Shown piece by piece: positions 46,263 to 57,395 of a DNA stretch of 64,000 nucleotides. Origin of the DNA: Sebastes aleutianus (taxonomy: Eukaryota > Chordata > Actinopteri > Perciformes > Sebastidae); the NCBI GenBank assembly GCA_916700875.1, contig CAKAKS010000001.1, forward strand, positions 12,401,741 through 12,465,740, given 5' to 3'. Position numbers and translations under genes: made by a program. The notes beneath the pieces are model-generated. The model searched no databases. It worked only from the letters and a program-made list of their open reading frames with translations, and was not told the DNA's origin. The stretch's first letter is position 1. Each line of letters starts with the position of its first letter.

Positions 46263-48324
46263 CAGCTTCATACGTGAGGGCTGTTTACAATCACTGATGA
46301 TAATGTTAAAGGCCTGCACTCCAGTCTGTTTCTCCAAACTCGGAGCATGCCGACCAAGTCACTTTAGGTAATACATACAAAGGATAAGGATGTATATATG
46401 TAGAACGTCATCATGCAGAAACCTACATGAGGTCACATGGGAAAAAAGGGCTTGGGAAAATAGCATTTTGACGCTAAAACATACATACTTCAACCAAAAT
46501 TTTGATTATTGGATTTGAATACATGAGAAACACCACTGGGAAGCTACAAAATGATATAAAGACCTAAAAAAACAAACAAACAATAGACCCACCCTTTAAT
46601 CTTCAAGGCTGTAGTGTTAGAACTCCCTAATTAGTGTCACTCACTAGTCCAGTACTTCTTAGATTCAGAGAATTATTTGTAAATGGGTGATGGTTTATTC
46701 AAGCAGATGTTCTTAACTGCATCGTTTAAGGACCAAACTGTAGACAGATGAACGCCAGAGGCCACACACATCGACTCCCATCATCACAGAATTAATTTAT
46801 TAGAGCTCCTCAGAGCGTCAGGTATCTGTGACGTTCACACCTCTACTGCAGCTCTCCACTCTGCTCATCGGTGAGCGCTTAAAACGTCAGTGCTGGCTTC
46901 TTGTCTGAATTTAAGTGGAGCATTAGGGTGTGAAGAGCTCATATTTTTTAATCTTTGCAAATTGGAAAAACTGAGTTTTTTGCACTCTGTAACCTCAGCT
47001 GCACATAATTTCCATCCTAATTTACAACTCATGGTAGGAAAATCCCACCTTCAGGAAATCAATTAAGCGTGGGAATAACTGGAGAAAGCTGTACACGGAT
47101 GGGTGTGAGAGTATTATAGTACTCTGGACTCGGGTATTTCAGTTAGTGTCTTATTTCTACTGTTTATTTGACTGTGAGGAATAGCTTGAGGGCTGAAAAC
47201 AGTTATGACTTCATTAGGAATGTGCCATTCCATGAAATAATTAATAAATAAATAATTTGTCTTGAAATGTATGATGTTGTAGTACAACTGTTTCTATGTG
47301 TCTAGGGCTGATGGTGCTGAACTGATTTTCCGTGCCATTGCAAAAACTATCTTTGCCGTGAGGAATATTAACATGTTTTGTTCTGAAAAACTTTATTTTA
47401 TTTGGGCAAATTTGTTGCATTACTGATTGTATTTAAACAACATTTAACAATTGAGAACGTTGGTGTCTTTAGTTGAATTAAATAGCATAAAATCTGGCAA
47501 AATTTTGATTTGAATCAGTAACTGTCTGATAAAAGTACGAGTAAAGAAGAGCAAATGTTTGAGGCTTTTTGGTACTTGGCGCTACAGACACATTTCAGTC
47601 TCTACAGAAACATTACTGAGGTTTGATACCCAGCCTTGTATGACTCATACATTAGTATTAGATCGATATTAATGCTGACATGCATAACATTATAGGATTA
47701 GTCATGACAGACAATGAGGTGACGCATCCCAGGGGCTTATCCTGCATGTGAACAATAACATTTCTCTTAATTGTGTAGTTTGTGTTTCAAAAGATTCTGT
47801 CAGAGATACTTACGTCAAGGAATTGACAAGTTCTAAAAAATAATTATACAGTTAGTTTGTCTTCTTTGCTCTCGATGAATCCGAGCAACAACGAGAACTA
47901 ATTTATAAATACATACAAAGACATAAAATCTTAGTTACATCAACAAAACCAAACATATAGCACAGGAGGAGGTTTGGAAAGTGGATGGAAATGCAGCAGC
48001 AAAGAGCGATGGCATGAGGGCAGTGGCAGTTCTTGATCATTTCAAATGGGGCGCCAGGCTCGGGTCACATGCGACTTTAAGGGTATCTAATATATTAAGC
48101 ACAACTGTTACATACCACCACCACCCCTATAGGTTTGGATCTCCCAAAGACAAACTGTACACATATAAATATATACACAATAATACTCATTCAGTGTTAA
48201 CGCATACATTTTATTTATCACTCCACATAAATAATTACAACTTCCCCTCTCTGGGGAAACATGTGGAGTGAAAAATGTACGAAAATATGCGCCACAGTTA
48301 GGTAGGCCATAGGGGGGTCCAGGC
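46263..48324. other. Unique AT-rich intergenic DNA
   Basis: Apart from an AATAAATAAATAATT run near 47241-47258, no repeat is recognised. The 96-codon plus-strand frame at 47981-48271 overlaps a minus-strand frame and lacks a domain. Nothing else seen. Confidence 0.45.
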
Positions 48325-48855
48325 TTAAAGGTACAGTGTATAGGATTTGGCTGGTTTGCCGATTGCAACCAACTGAGTACCCCTCTGCTCACCCCTCCCT
48401 TTCCAAGACTGCCTTAACGTGAGCCACCGATTGCAAAACCGTGGTAACGCCGTTCGCCTCGTTCAGAGGCCGTCCTTACCATAATAACACTACTTTAGGA
48501 ACAACAGAAGTCAGACGATGACTGGCGGTACCACTGTTTTGCACTCTGCAGCTCACATTACCGCAGTTTCACAAGCGTGTCGGAGAACTACAGTGGCCTT
48601 CAGGTAACGTAAAAACGCAAAAGGCTCTCTCTAGAGCCAATGTTTGGTTTGTCTGTTCTGGGCTACTGTAGAAACATGGCGGACTCCTGAAAGAGGACCC
48701 GCTACCTGTATAGATAAGAAAGGCTCATTCTAAGCTAACGTAAACACAACTATTCTTAGTTTCAGGTGATTATACACTAATGAAAAGATAGTTATGAATA
48801 TTATATTCCATTTCTGCTGATAGATACCCTGAAATGTTACACACTGTTCCTTTAA
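48325..48855 (+). mobile_element. TTAAAGGTACAGTG MITE with internal stem, copy 1
   Basis: The ends TTAAAGGTACAGTGTATAGG and, in reverse complement, TTAAAGGAACAGTGTGTAAC are inverted repeats. An internal inverted repeat pairs 48415-48446 with 48529-48560 at 26 of 32 positions. The sequence includes ATTGCAACCAACTGAGTACC and GTTCTGGGCTACTGTAGAAA. Flanks fit either a TTAA or a TA target; the second copy favours TA. Length 531 bp, no coding frame. The class is common in teleosts. Confidence 0.75.
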
Positions 48856-50213
48856 TATTACGGGGGCAGAGATTTCATACTAGTATCAAAAAAGACCCCG
48901 CAGAACCGACCTTGGGATGCTGACTTGAATTCATAATTTTATTACAAACAAGATCAGAATAATATCAAAAGGTGCTATTCTGCACACTAAGTTTGCTTTT
49001 AGTATAAAATAATGTTCTTTTCCTGTGAGAAGAAACGCATGAGATGTAACTTTCGGATGATTTAGCGCCCGCTCTGCTATCTGGAAGACCTCCAGCAACA
49101 TTTTGCCTCATAAACACATTTGCTGACAAGTTCACTGATTTAAGGCATCCAACGGGAATCCTCAGGAAAAACACATTTCGTCCAAGAAAATGTGAGAGCT
49201 GTTTTAAGTTGGTAGGCACTCTGCTACCTATTTCTCTTGGCTTCTTTGGCAGCAGCGTGTTAAGATTAGTCATCCACAGTTGTCACCGCTGGCACGGCTC
49301 AACTTTTACCAACGTGTGACATCATGCACATGGAAATTAAACCCAGCAACCATATCGGCCATAGCCAATTAAACCCCTGAATGTTTTGACCCAAACAGCA
49401 GTAAATGTGGAGTATTGGAGCACATTTTACGTTCCGTTTTGTATGAAGTCATGTCTCTTTGCAGTTGGATACCTGCTTTTTTATCTCACTTTTAAATCAT
49501 GCAACCATTTTGTAATGTATATCAAGATGGAGAGAGATGGAAGAGTTCCTCTAGTACATCTGTCACTTTGTTGTGTTACTTTTTTCCAGACTATTAAATG
49601 TGTAATCATATTTAAATCTACTATAACAGCAGCAATTTATGACTTTTCAAGCAGATTAGGTGTTATTTTTGTGGGATATTTGTATTTCACCTCAAGAGTT
49701 CAACAAATCTGACAATGATTCATGCTTTTTCCCCGACCAAGTCAATTACCTTAAAACAAAAATATTTTCAAGTATACAGCACAGCACTTAATTTAGTGGC
49801 TCAATGTGGGCTTGTAAAATCATCTGAATCCAGCTGGCTTACAGTTTTACAGCAAAGTCTCGATGCTTCAACACTTTAAATGCTTTCTTATGCTTTTACT
49901 GCTCAGACCTGAAAAGAAATTACTGCACCTAAGGTGAAAATAATTAGCACTCAGGAGTTGGACACAGACTTTGTTCCTTCTCACTCACATGATAACTCTG
50001 ACAGTACCAACTAAAGTTTCAAAGTCACTTTTATTTGATGTTTCAACCCTTGAACTTCTGTTGCCTGTGATGACCAAAATTACACTGTTGCACATAGTAA
50101 AGTGCTTTTTATTCCCATCTGTACTTTTGTGATTTCTGCATTTTCCTTTACAATGTGAAATTATTCAGCAATTAGCAGCATCTAATCTGTCTTTGGTTAC
50201 ATTAAGTTCCACT
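48856..50213. other. Unique intergenic DNA
   Basis: Frames of 102 (48965-49273, minus) and 108 codons (49386-49712, plus) lack recognisable domains. No repeat is shared. Confidence 0.4.
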
Positions 50214-50720
50214 TAGGGATGCACCGATCCAACTTTTTAGTCCTGATACCGATACCGATACCTGGGCTTTGGGTATCAGCCGATGCTGAGTACCGATCCG
50301 ATACCAGTGTTTAATTAAAAAGCTCTATGCCTAACTGTGTGGAAGTGACTGGGATCATTATTTCATGTGTAAGGCAGCATCAGGCTTGACATTACTTTCC
50401 TAACTTTGTGAAACAAAATGTAACAAATAAATTCACTGCATTGTTATTTATTATCAAAATAATAAATGGTGCACCACAAACTTGGCAAAACATCTTCAAA
50501 ATGTTTCAAATTTCTTTGCCTTGATGCCTCTGGATGTGCTTGATTAGGTTGGTTGTGTTATATTTTGTGGTGCTGCTGCCACCCCTCGAAACATTGACTC
50601 CATAGAACTTGTTGACATAGCAAGTGTGAAATACCTCCAAACAGCTGACATGTTTTTTGTTCGCTCTCTCAGCTATGCAGCCTGCCGGCGTGCTGCTGAC
50701 GCATGATGTAGTACGTGCAC
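50214..50720 (-). mobile_element. hAT element remnant (TAGGGATGCACCGATCC end)
   Basis: One terminus is clear, TAGGGATGCACCGATCCAAC at 50214, followed by the family's GATACCGATACCGATACCTG and GGGTATCAGCCGATGC. The opposite terminus is absent near 50720. On the minus strand the interior keeps the beginning of a hAT transposase gene (BED zinc finger, listed separately), which identifies the superfamily and shows that the transposase 5' end lies on the side away from the surviving terminus. The copy is a 5'-truncated, internally deleted derivative. Confidence 0.7.
50491..50653 (-). pseudogene. hAT transposase BED zinc-finger relic, frameshifted
   Basis: An ATG at 50653 starts MSAVWRYFTLAMSTSSMESM, where the SAVWRYF segment matches the opening of BED fingers. 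After a frame change, the overlapping frame reads VSRGGSSTTKYNTTNLIKH and then IQRHQGKE, the RGG..TTNL..H....H half of a BED finger, with both zinc histidines kept. The two cysteines expected between the halves fall in the damaged part. A stop follows soon after. BED fingers bind terminal DNA in hAT transposases. The relic is far too short and broken to act. Confidence 0.7.
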
Positions 50721-50819
50721 GTGTAATCAGTTTTTCATAGAAGTAGAATTGATATTAGATACATATTAACAATGCTGTCTTATGTTTACTATGTAATATC
50801 TCAAGTTGGTGTCCAGCTG

Positions 50820-50931
50820 GATACCTTTGTTGCATGAAGTCTCCTATCATTCCTATGAAAGTTGCTCAGTGGCGCATGAACCCAAAACGGCTCGACTGCC
50901 GAGTGATAAAGTACCAGGTTCATCCAGCGAT
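50820..50931. repeat. GCTCAGTGGCGCATGAA repeat, copy 2
   Basis: It contains GTTGCTCAGTGGCGCATGAA and CGGCTCGACTGCCGAGTG, matching 13.91-13.95 kb, but continues into GATAAAGTACCAGGTTCATC instead of the CATAGACTG-family text. The two copies therefore share one segment and differ downstream. The 65-codon frame here is a by-product. Confidence 0.5.
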
Positions 50932-53077
50932 CTTCCTCATCCATTGGGCCCATAGAGCAGGTGCACTAGCATGTCCTTTAATCCACCTCCCAGCCCTCGC
51001 TCCAGCCGCGGTCTGGGTCTCATTCACATGAACGCAGGAAGGGAAATAACTCTGGATTCAGCTATTAGTGCATTTTACAACTTTTAGGACCTAATGATTT
51101 AAATAAGGGCTATTCAAGCATTCGTACTGGGAAGGTGATTTACTGCCACTTGTATCTTGTATCTAAGATACAACCTTGTATCTCGTAAAAAAAGTAGAAA
51201 ATGCTGCATACTGTAATAATAGCTTAAGAAACCTGTACTGCCATACTGTTCAGCATTCTGTGGGTCTTTTGTAAATTTAGGGATTTTAACTCAGGATATA
51301 AGAAAACAGTATTAGTAGGTTTTAGTAGGTCATCAGATGACATCAGTGTCTTGGATAGAGTTTTTGTGGAGTTCTGTTCAAACACTAATGCTGTATAGAG
51401 AAGTTAATCCACTGGCTATTTATCAAAAGAATAATTCAGAATCAGGCTGCTTATTGTCATTCCTTCACCTCCTTACTACATATGGGAGCTGGAGAAAATA
51501 GTTTTCCCTGCCACACTTAATTTTCAGTGTTTTTATTGTTTGTTTCTAGATTTTCAATGGACTGCAACATTGTGTACATTGATTTTTATAATGTGCAGCT
51601 CCGGTTGCCAGTTTCATACATTGTTCATTGGACTGAATTAGAACATAAACAAGCAAACCATTTGGTTAAATGTCCAAACTGATGCTTTACGGAGCTCGTA
51701 CAGTTTATAACTGCTCTAAAAATGTTCTAATATGTAACTTTACACCTGAGAACTACTTAACCCCAAGAAAAACAAGACTACACATTTAGAGTTTTCACAG
51801 TCAATAAATGACTTTAGGACCGTACTTCTTTCATCGGGAGCCACTGACACTGTTTTTCTAGCAAGTGAGCCGCAAAAAATCAACCAGATCTAATCATCAG
51901 AATATAGAATTTAGGGGTTTTCCACTGCAAAGGCCTGTAAGCATATTACTGTACCTAAATAAAGATTTATTACAGTGAAGGTGAAAAGTGAAACATGATG
52001 AATTGCTTTGCTAAAAACAGTCACGCCTAAACAACACATCATTTCACAGTATGTTTGCAGAGCTATTTTAAAGAACGTCATAGCACTGGAAAAGGTTAAT
52101 TGTATATATGTTGAGTGTAAAGTTGTTAAAAAGACAGAAGACACATCACAAGGCCTGGAATGAAACCCAAAGTTGATTTAATTTTAAAGCTGGGCCATTA
52201 TTTATCACAAAGTTCCCCGCTGTTAGTTCAGGTAGTATATCACAGTTCAAGGTTCAATTTTATTTGTCCCAAAAGTGGTCAATTGCTTTTGCAGAAATGT
52301 ACTCAAAAACATAAAACATATGCAGACATAAATCTATGATGTATATATTAAACAGGGCATCCTGTAAAGGAGAAATACAACAAAATAGAAGTTACCGTAT
52401 AAGCCAAAGCTTGTCATCCTGGAAAATACAACCAGAGTTCAGTTGCTGTCAAGTATTTTAATTAAGCACACTAGAAGTAGTTTTATTTCACATGTGGAAT
52501 AAGAGGCAGGCAGACGGTATAACGACAATTACATGGAGTAATCGGCCTTTATTCATCTGAAAAACAGGGAGGAGAAGAAGAAAATGGAGGGTAACATAAC
52601 CACAGTGATTAGTATGAAACACATCTGTAGCCTTTTTAATAAGCGGCCCTGAAATAATTGCCCTGTGTATTGTTTATATACCGCCCACAGCCTGCCAAGC
52701 TGCATTTGGCTGTCCAACGCCTTAATAACCTGTACTTATTCTATACACACTTAATTTGAAAATAACACCATTAAAGAGCCTTGTTGGTGCATTTAAGCTG
52801 AAACGTTGGTGGCCCCTAATTTGGATGTCTGTATTAACCGAGCTGTAACTTTTCTTAAGCTCCATTCATTATTAACTTAGCTGTTTTGGATCAAACGTCA
52901 TGGAAATCAACAGCAATCATCAGTCCGAGCCACGAGCGTGACGTAATAATTAACTAAGCGGAGCGTACGGTAAATAAACAAATGTAATATAGGGCCACAA
53001 TTACTGTAGGAAACAAAATAAGTCTTATTGTTGCATGATTTCAAGATAAAAGTGATGACGTCTTGTCACGTCCTGCA
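50932..53077. other. Mostly unique DNA, possible conserved non-coding part
   Basis: A tail-like AATTTTATTTGTCCC at 52256-52270 may be a retroposon remnant. The part at 52630-53010 is repeat-free and rich in motifs such as CCTGAAATAATTGCCCTGTG, CCTTAATAACCTGTACTTAT and CGTGACGTAATAATTAACTA; by texture it is the strongest conserved-non-coding candidate in the window. No exon is recognised. Confidence 0.4.
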
Positions 53078-53266
53078 CATAGACTGTATCTTAGAAGTGG
53101 ACGTAGGTTTTTTGGCCGTCACCAACCCATCACCAATCATACGATAGCCACGCCCTAAAGCATCCCCTGCTTTATGGTCTATTTGAGTCTAAATGGGACC
53201 ATAATTTACTAAATGATCATCATGCTGTGTTGAAGAAGATTGAAACTAGTGATTGAGACCATAAAC
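53078..53266 (+). repeat. CATAGACTG-family repeat, copy 4a (truncated)
   Basis: It starts CATAGACTGTATCTTAGAAG, jumps after about 60 bp over a large internal deletion to ATAGCCACGCCCTAAAGCAT, and breaks off at GAGACCATAAAC, directly before a second copy of the same family. The missing right part is not found beyond the second copy, so tandem arrangement fits better than simple nesting. Confidence 0.65.
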
Positions 53267-53269
53267 AAC

Positions 53270-53860
53270 CATAGACTGTATATAAAAAATGTAGGTAATC
53301 ACCGTGACGTCAACCATTGGTTTGTGGACTGCTGTTTTGAAGCCTCGAGTTCTGCATTTTGGCCGTCGCCATCGTTTTTTCCAACCAGAAGTGACACGAG
53401 CGAGTAGAGCTAAATACAACCGAACGCTGAATAAGACATTTTTAGGCGACCGAAATGTTAATATTAACTCTGATGAACTGAAAACACACTGTGAAAGGGT
53501 TAAAGTTCTAAGACCAAAACACAGACAACTCCGGACCGGACAACGCCGTGGTAGCGACCTGTCAATCACAAGCTAGCCACACCCTAAAGCTTCCCCTGCT
53601 TTATGGTCTATTTGACGCTAAATGGGACCATAATTTACTAAATGAACATGCTGTATTGAAGAACACTTGAAACTAGGGATTGAGACCATAAACTCATGTT
53701 TACAATGTTTATTTAGGTAATAAATCAAGTGAGAAGTAGGGTCATTTCCAATCAGACTATTTTTGCAACCAGAGGAGTCGCCCCCTGCTGGCTATTAGAA
53801 AAAATGCAAGTTTAAGGCACTTCATCATTGGCTTCACTTTTCAGACTCCGGATCTGCCCA
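53270..53860 (+). repeat. CATAGACTG-family repeat, copy 4b (most complete)
   Basis: The fullest copy in the window: it begins CATAGACTGTATATAAAAAA, continues through GTGACGTCAACCATTGG, AACTGAAAACACACTGTGAA and TTTATGGTCTATTTGACGCT, and reaches CGCCCCCTGCTGGCTATTAG and GGCTTCACTTTTCAGACTCC. No terminal inverted repeat is obvious. The 107- and 90-codon frames on the two strands (53246-53576) are by-products. Confidence 0.7.
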
Positions 53861-54703
53861 CTGGTGCTGAACAATACTTTTAAAATTGCTTTTGAAAACC
53901 TGCTGTACAAATAAAGTTTATCATATTTATTATTTCTTACACGTCATCTGGGGAGTAATTAGCAGCGTCCCTGTGTGTTTCTTCAGGCCATATAACCTAA
54001 ATACACTCATTAGCCTCCTGCTGTATTTATTTTGTCATCGCACCCTTTGTTCATGAGGGACGTCCGCTGTGGAGGACAAGTGGTCAGGAATTTGAAACTG
54101 GAGTCGTCGCCGTTATTCCTCCTCAGTCGACACGTTGCCATGTGTGGTGAGTTTGTCTAAGCTCCCCTAATGAAACAGGGCCTAAATGTAGGGGGGGGGG
54201 GAGCCGTGCTTTGCCGTGTTCAGGTGTACAAAGAGAGGGATGTTATTGTATGTAGATGCCTCCGAGCAAATACCATTCAGTCTGAAGGTCTTCATTAAGG
54301 ACACCAGGAGGGAAAAGAGAGCAGCTCCAAATAATAAATTCAGTTACAGTAAAGCAGAAATCCAGAGCACATTTGAGTCTGCTGCTGCTGCTGAATGTTT
54401 CACGGCTGTTCAGGGGTTTGGCTGCTGTTTTTGTAACACAGACATCCAACCACCCAAAGCCATTCAACTGAATGTTCACCTGTTACCTGTGCTTTAAAAT
54501 AGACCACTATAGGCTCTGAGGAAAAATGCCAAGACTGCAAATTCAACACAGCAAGGAGCAGAAATTAGATTTATACACGCAACTTTCTTTTTGTGAGATT
54601 GTAGCTTTTGGACCTTTGTAGCATGTCATACGTCTGTCCCCCATTTCTTCCCTGTGCTCTGTCAAATAAAGATGAAAATGCCCCCAAAAAATATTCAAAA
54701 GAA

Positions 54704-54735
<32 letters not shown>

Positions 54736-54907
54736 CACAAAGAGGTGTGATTACATAAAAACCATATAAAAAGGTGCAATTTGACTCTAACAGATAAATG
54801 TTCCATCTTGCCACCACAAACTGAGATGAATGTGTTCACATGATGTTGAACATAATAACTTTAAAGCTAAAAAATTCACCCAAACTGCACAACTCAACAT
54901 CATGAGT
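53861..54907. other. Unique DNA with simple repeats
   Basis: Contains a run of 12 G near 54190-54201 and a TA microsatellite (listed separately). The 93-codon plus-strand frame at 54216-54497 overlaps a minus-strand frame and has no recognised domain. Confidence 0.45.
54709..54735. repeat. TA microsatellite, 13.5 units
   Basis: Uninterrupted TA repeat of 27 bases. Confidence 0.95.
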
Positions 54908-55499
54908 GTATAGAGTAGAGATGTCACAGTGAGGACATTTTCTCACCGGTTAATAAACTTGTGGCAACACTGGTGTTACCGATTACAGCGGACATTTTAC
55001 AAGAAAAGATGACGCTCAATATATGCAGAGCGCTTACTCTGATCTTTAACGTCGGATGGCGGTGTGTCTGGCCTCTCCGGTCCAGCTTTCGCTCCGGGGC
55101 CGAAGGGTTCCACCAGGCGCCGCTGCGCCGTGTACACCGGCTGTGACCTCATTAATGTTATGGTTCCCTTATAGCATTAGGTTTAAATCCAAAATATTGC
55201 CAAATCGGCGCTTTTGCTTTTTGATTTGACACCAAATTCTGACTGTTTTCAAATCTGACTCATGCTACTCTGTGCTAAGACTCCGTATGGAGCAGAAACT
55301 TTCACTTTCAGTTTATTGCATCCGTCGTCCAACTATGTATTGATAACACGGCGCTGATATGCAAAACTGAACTAAATGGGTTTTATTTCTATAAAAAAAA
55401 AGCAAAACGATGGTTTGGGGGCACATAATGTAATCGCTTAGTTTCCGAAGACAGTGTAACACAGGTAACAATGACTACCGCAGTCAGCCTAGTATAGAG
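54908..55499 (+). mobile_element. 576-bp hAT-type MITE with perfect 8-bp duplications
   Basis: The element (54916-55491) is flanked by the perfect duplication GTATAGAG (54908-54915 and 55492-55499). The ends are TAGAGATGTCACAGTGAGGA and CTACCGCAGTCAGCCTA; terminal inversion is weak beyond TAG. A shorter relative is nested in another MITE at 63184-63425. The interior holds a CG-rich patch near 55047-55145. No transposase frame. The duplication supports hAT-type insertion. Confidence 0.9.
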
Positions 55500-56110
55500 A
55501 CAAAGAAAAAGGAGAGGTCTGAAGGAAAAATAAGCAAAAATAAAATCTTCTTGTTTCTATATCTTGAATAATGAATCCAAACAAATTTAAAATCATGCTT
55601 TACATGAAGCAACAACAGAAAGACAACAAACATGGAGCCCCAGACCACATGAAAGGAAAAAGAGAAAACAACAAGGAGAAAAGTTTGAAATTGAGTGAAT
55701 CAGCTCTGAGCTGTCACACAAAGATAAGGACACTTCATACACAAAGTTGGTCTGTGGACTGAAAACCATTTCAGGGGTCAAGTTGGGGAAATACACGAAA
55801 AAGTCGATACCTTAAGAGAGTAAAATAGCTGTTCTATCATACCAGTGAACATGCTGCTTCCTCGTTTGTAGCTTCACGTTCACATTAGGCATACATTATA
55901 TACTAGCATATAACTATGTAGTTATTCTAAATTAACCTTCCACTGACCTCCCAGAATAATGACTGCCATGATTGCAAATTCATAATTAGGATTTATTTTG
56001 ACTAGTTCCAATGAACACATGACCTGGGCTAGGAGTTGTAGGAGTTGTTGTTACATGGGAGCAGCTGCTCTTTTACTTCAGTCTCACGCCATTGAACGTT
56101 CTTAATGGAG
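55500..56110. other. Unique AT-rich intergenic DNA
   Basis: The 63-67 codon frames on both strands have no domain. No repeat shared. Confidence 0.5.
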
Positions 56111-56152
56111 CTATACTGGGGGTGCCTTGCTCAAGAGCACTTGAAGGGGAGA
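56111..56152 (-). repeat. Possible SINE tail fragment
   Basis: Read on the minus strand, AAGTGCTCTTGAGCAAGGCA then CCCCCC resembles the body of teleost tRNA-derived SINEs (a TTGAGCAAGGCACC phrase). It lies about a dozen bases beyond the putative donor of the exon-like frame at 56165-56349. Confidence 0.35.
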
Positions 56153-56164
56153 TCTCTGCTTTAC

Positions 56165-56349
56165 CAGCTGCTCCATGTATTCAAACAGGCCAGCGTCGGA
56201 CCACAAGGTCACTTCTCTCACCGTCAGGCCTTTGTGCCACATGGACAAGTACTCCGCCAGAGATCTGAACGTAAATACTTCTCTTGTTAGTTTTTGCTCC
56301 GGCCAGGCCTTTAACAGGAACTCAAGCTGTGCTAGCTCGCCATTAGGCC
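56165..56349 (-). CDS. Exon-like open frame, unrecognised protein
   Basis: On the minus strand a pyrimidine-rich TCTTTTCGTTTTGCCAG precedes position 56349, and CAGCTG is followed by GTAAAG at 56164. Between them, 185 bp are open in one frame (2 bases plus 61 codons). The peptide starts PNGELAQLEFLLKAWPEQKL, contains LAEYLSMWHKGL, and ends DAGLFEYMEQL: amphipathic, with tryptophans, as in real folded proteins. An earlier donor, ACG followed by GTGAGA, is possible at 56221. I do not recognise the family. Its entry phase (needs one base) matches the exit phase of the exon at 57459-57615, same strand, 1109 bp upstream. It may be a real exon, a pseudogene fragment, or chance. Confidence 0.35.
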
Positions 56350-56356
56350 CTGGCAA

Positions 56357-57395
56357 AACGAAAAGACATAATTCAGATTATTAAGGCAGTCAGGAGGGGG
56401 TGGGGGATTGTCAGAAACGCTGCAAATATAACACGACTCTAAAATAGCTCCTTAATTGAATCTGTCAGCGTGCCCTCATCTGGCTGTTACACACATTTAA
56501 CTCTTTGTTCGGGGTAAAATATAGACTCCCAACATGAACTTTAGCTGGTAACCATTTCATGTAAGTGTTTGCTTTTACACACGTTGACACAAAGCCCTAC
56601 TGTTTTACACTGTACAGTGAAACATTTTAAATAGATTTTATTAATCTTTCGCATTGGTGTGAAACATCCGCAGAATACTAAATAACTCAGGTGTGGTCAG
56701 CGTCTGTCAGGAGTCGGTGTTCAGTAGTCGGACTTGGAGATTTACCAAGCATGTTAAACTGTAGCCAATTTTACAGTCTTAAAATATATGGCCGGCTTGG
56801 AAAAATAAGGAAAAGTCAAGGGGTAAGGGAGAGATTTGCCAGTCGAATCCCGTTACAGAAGTGCAGCGCGGACTGTCACCGGCCACTTGCTGAAGACATA
56901 ACATATTACTGCTGAGGATAAACAGCAGATTGTGTGTGTTTTATTTTATGTCATCTGCAACACAGACTCAACAGACCAACTGGTGGGACAATGAGGCGCT
57001 AAAGAGGATTCAGTTTTAGCTGCTGACAAGTTAGATGGATTGTGTTTCATTGAACGTGAGTATCAGAGAGGGGAGATGGGATTCAGTTTATCCTTCAGGA
57101 GTTTTCAGAGATTCATTGGAAATCCAGCAAATATGTATGTAATAGATTTGGTCCTTTATACTGTCACACCAGACTCTATATAGAATATTTCAATGTTGTA
57201 GCATGAGGAAATATATTCAGTCTTTTGTAAGTTTTGAAGGTCAGGATTGGGTTGCACCAGCTATTTGTAAAGCTAGTTTCAAGCTACAGTTGCGCTAAAC
57301 TGAGCTGTACCATCACAATTTAAGAAATGTCTTAATTAATAAAGACTTTACCTATAATGCTGTCAAATAAAAAGCAATCAATTACAGGTCAGATT
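56357..57395. other. Unique DNA between two exon-like frames
   Basis: No repeat copy or further exon is recognised. If the flanking frames are joined by splicing, this is their intron. The 74-codon plus-strand frame at 56691-56915 has no domain. Confidence 0.4.

Noticed and set aside
53246..53576. Overlapping 107- and 90-codon frames as genes
   Set aside because: Both lie within a dispersed repeat copy and are not kept in other copies.
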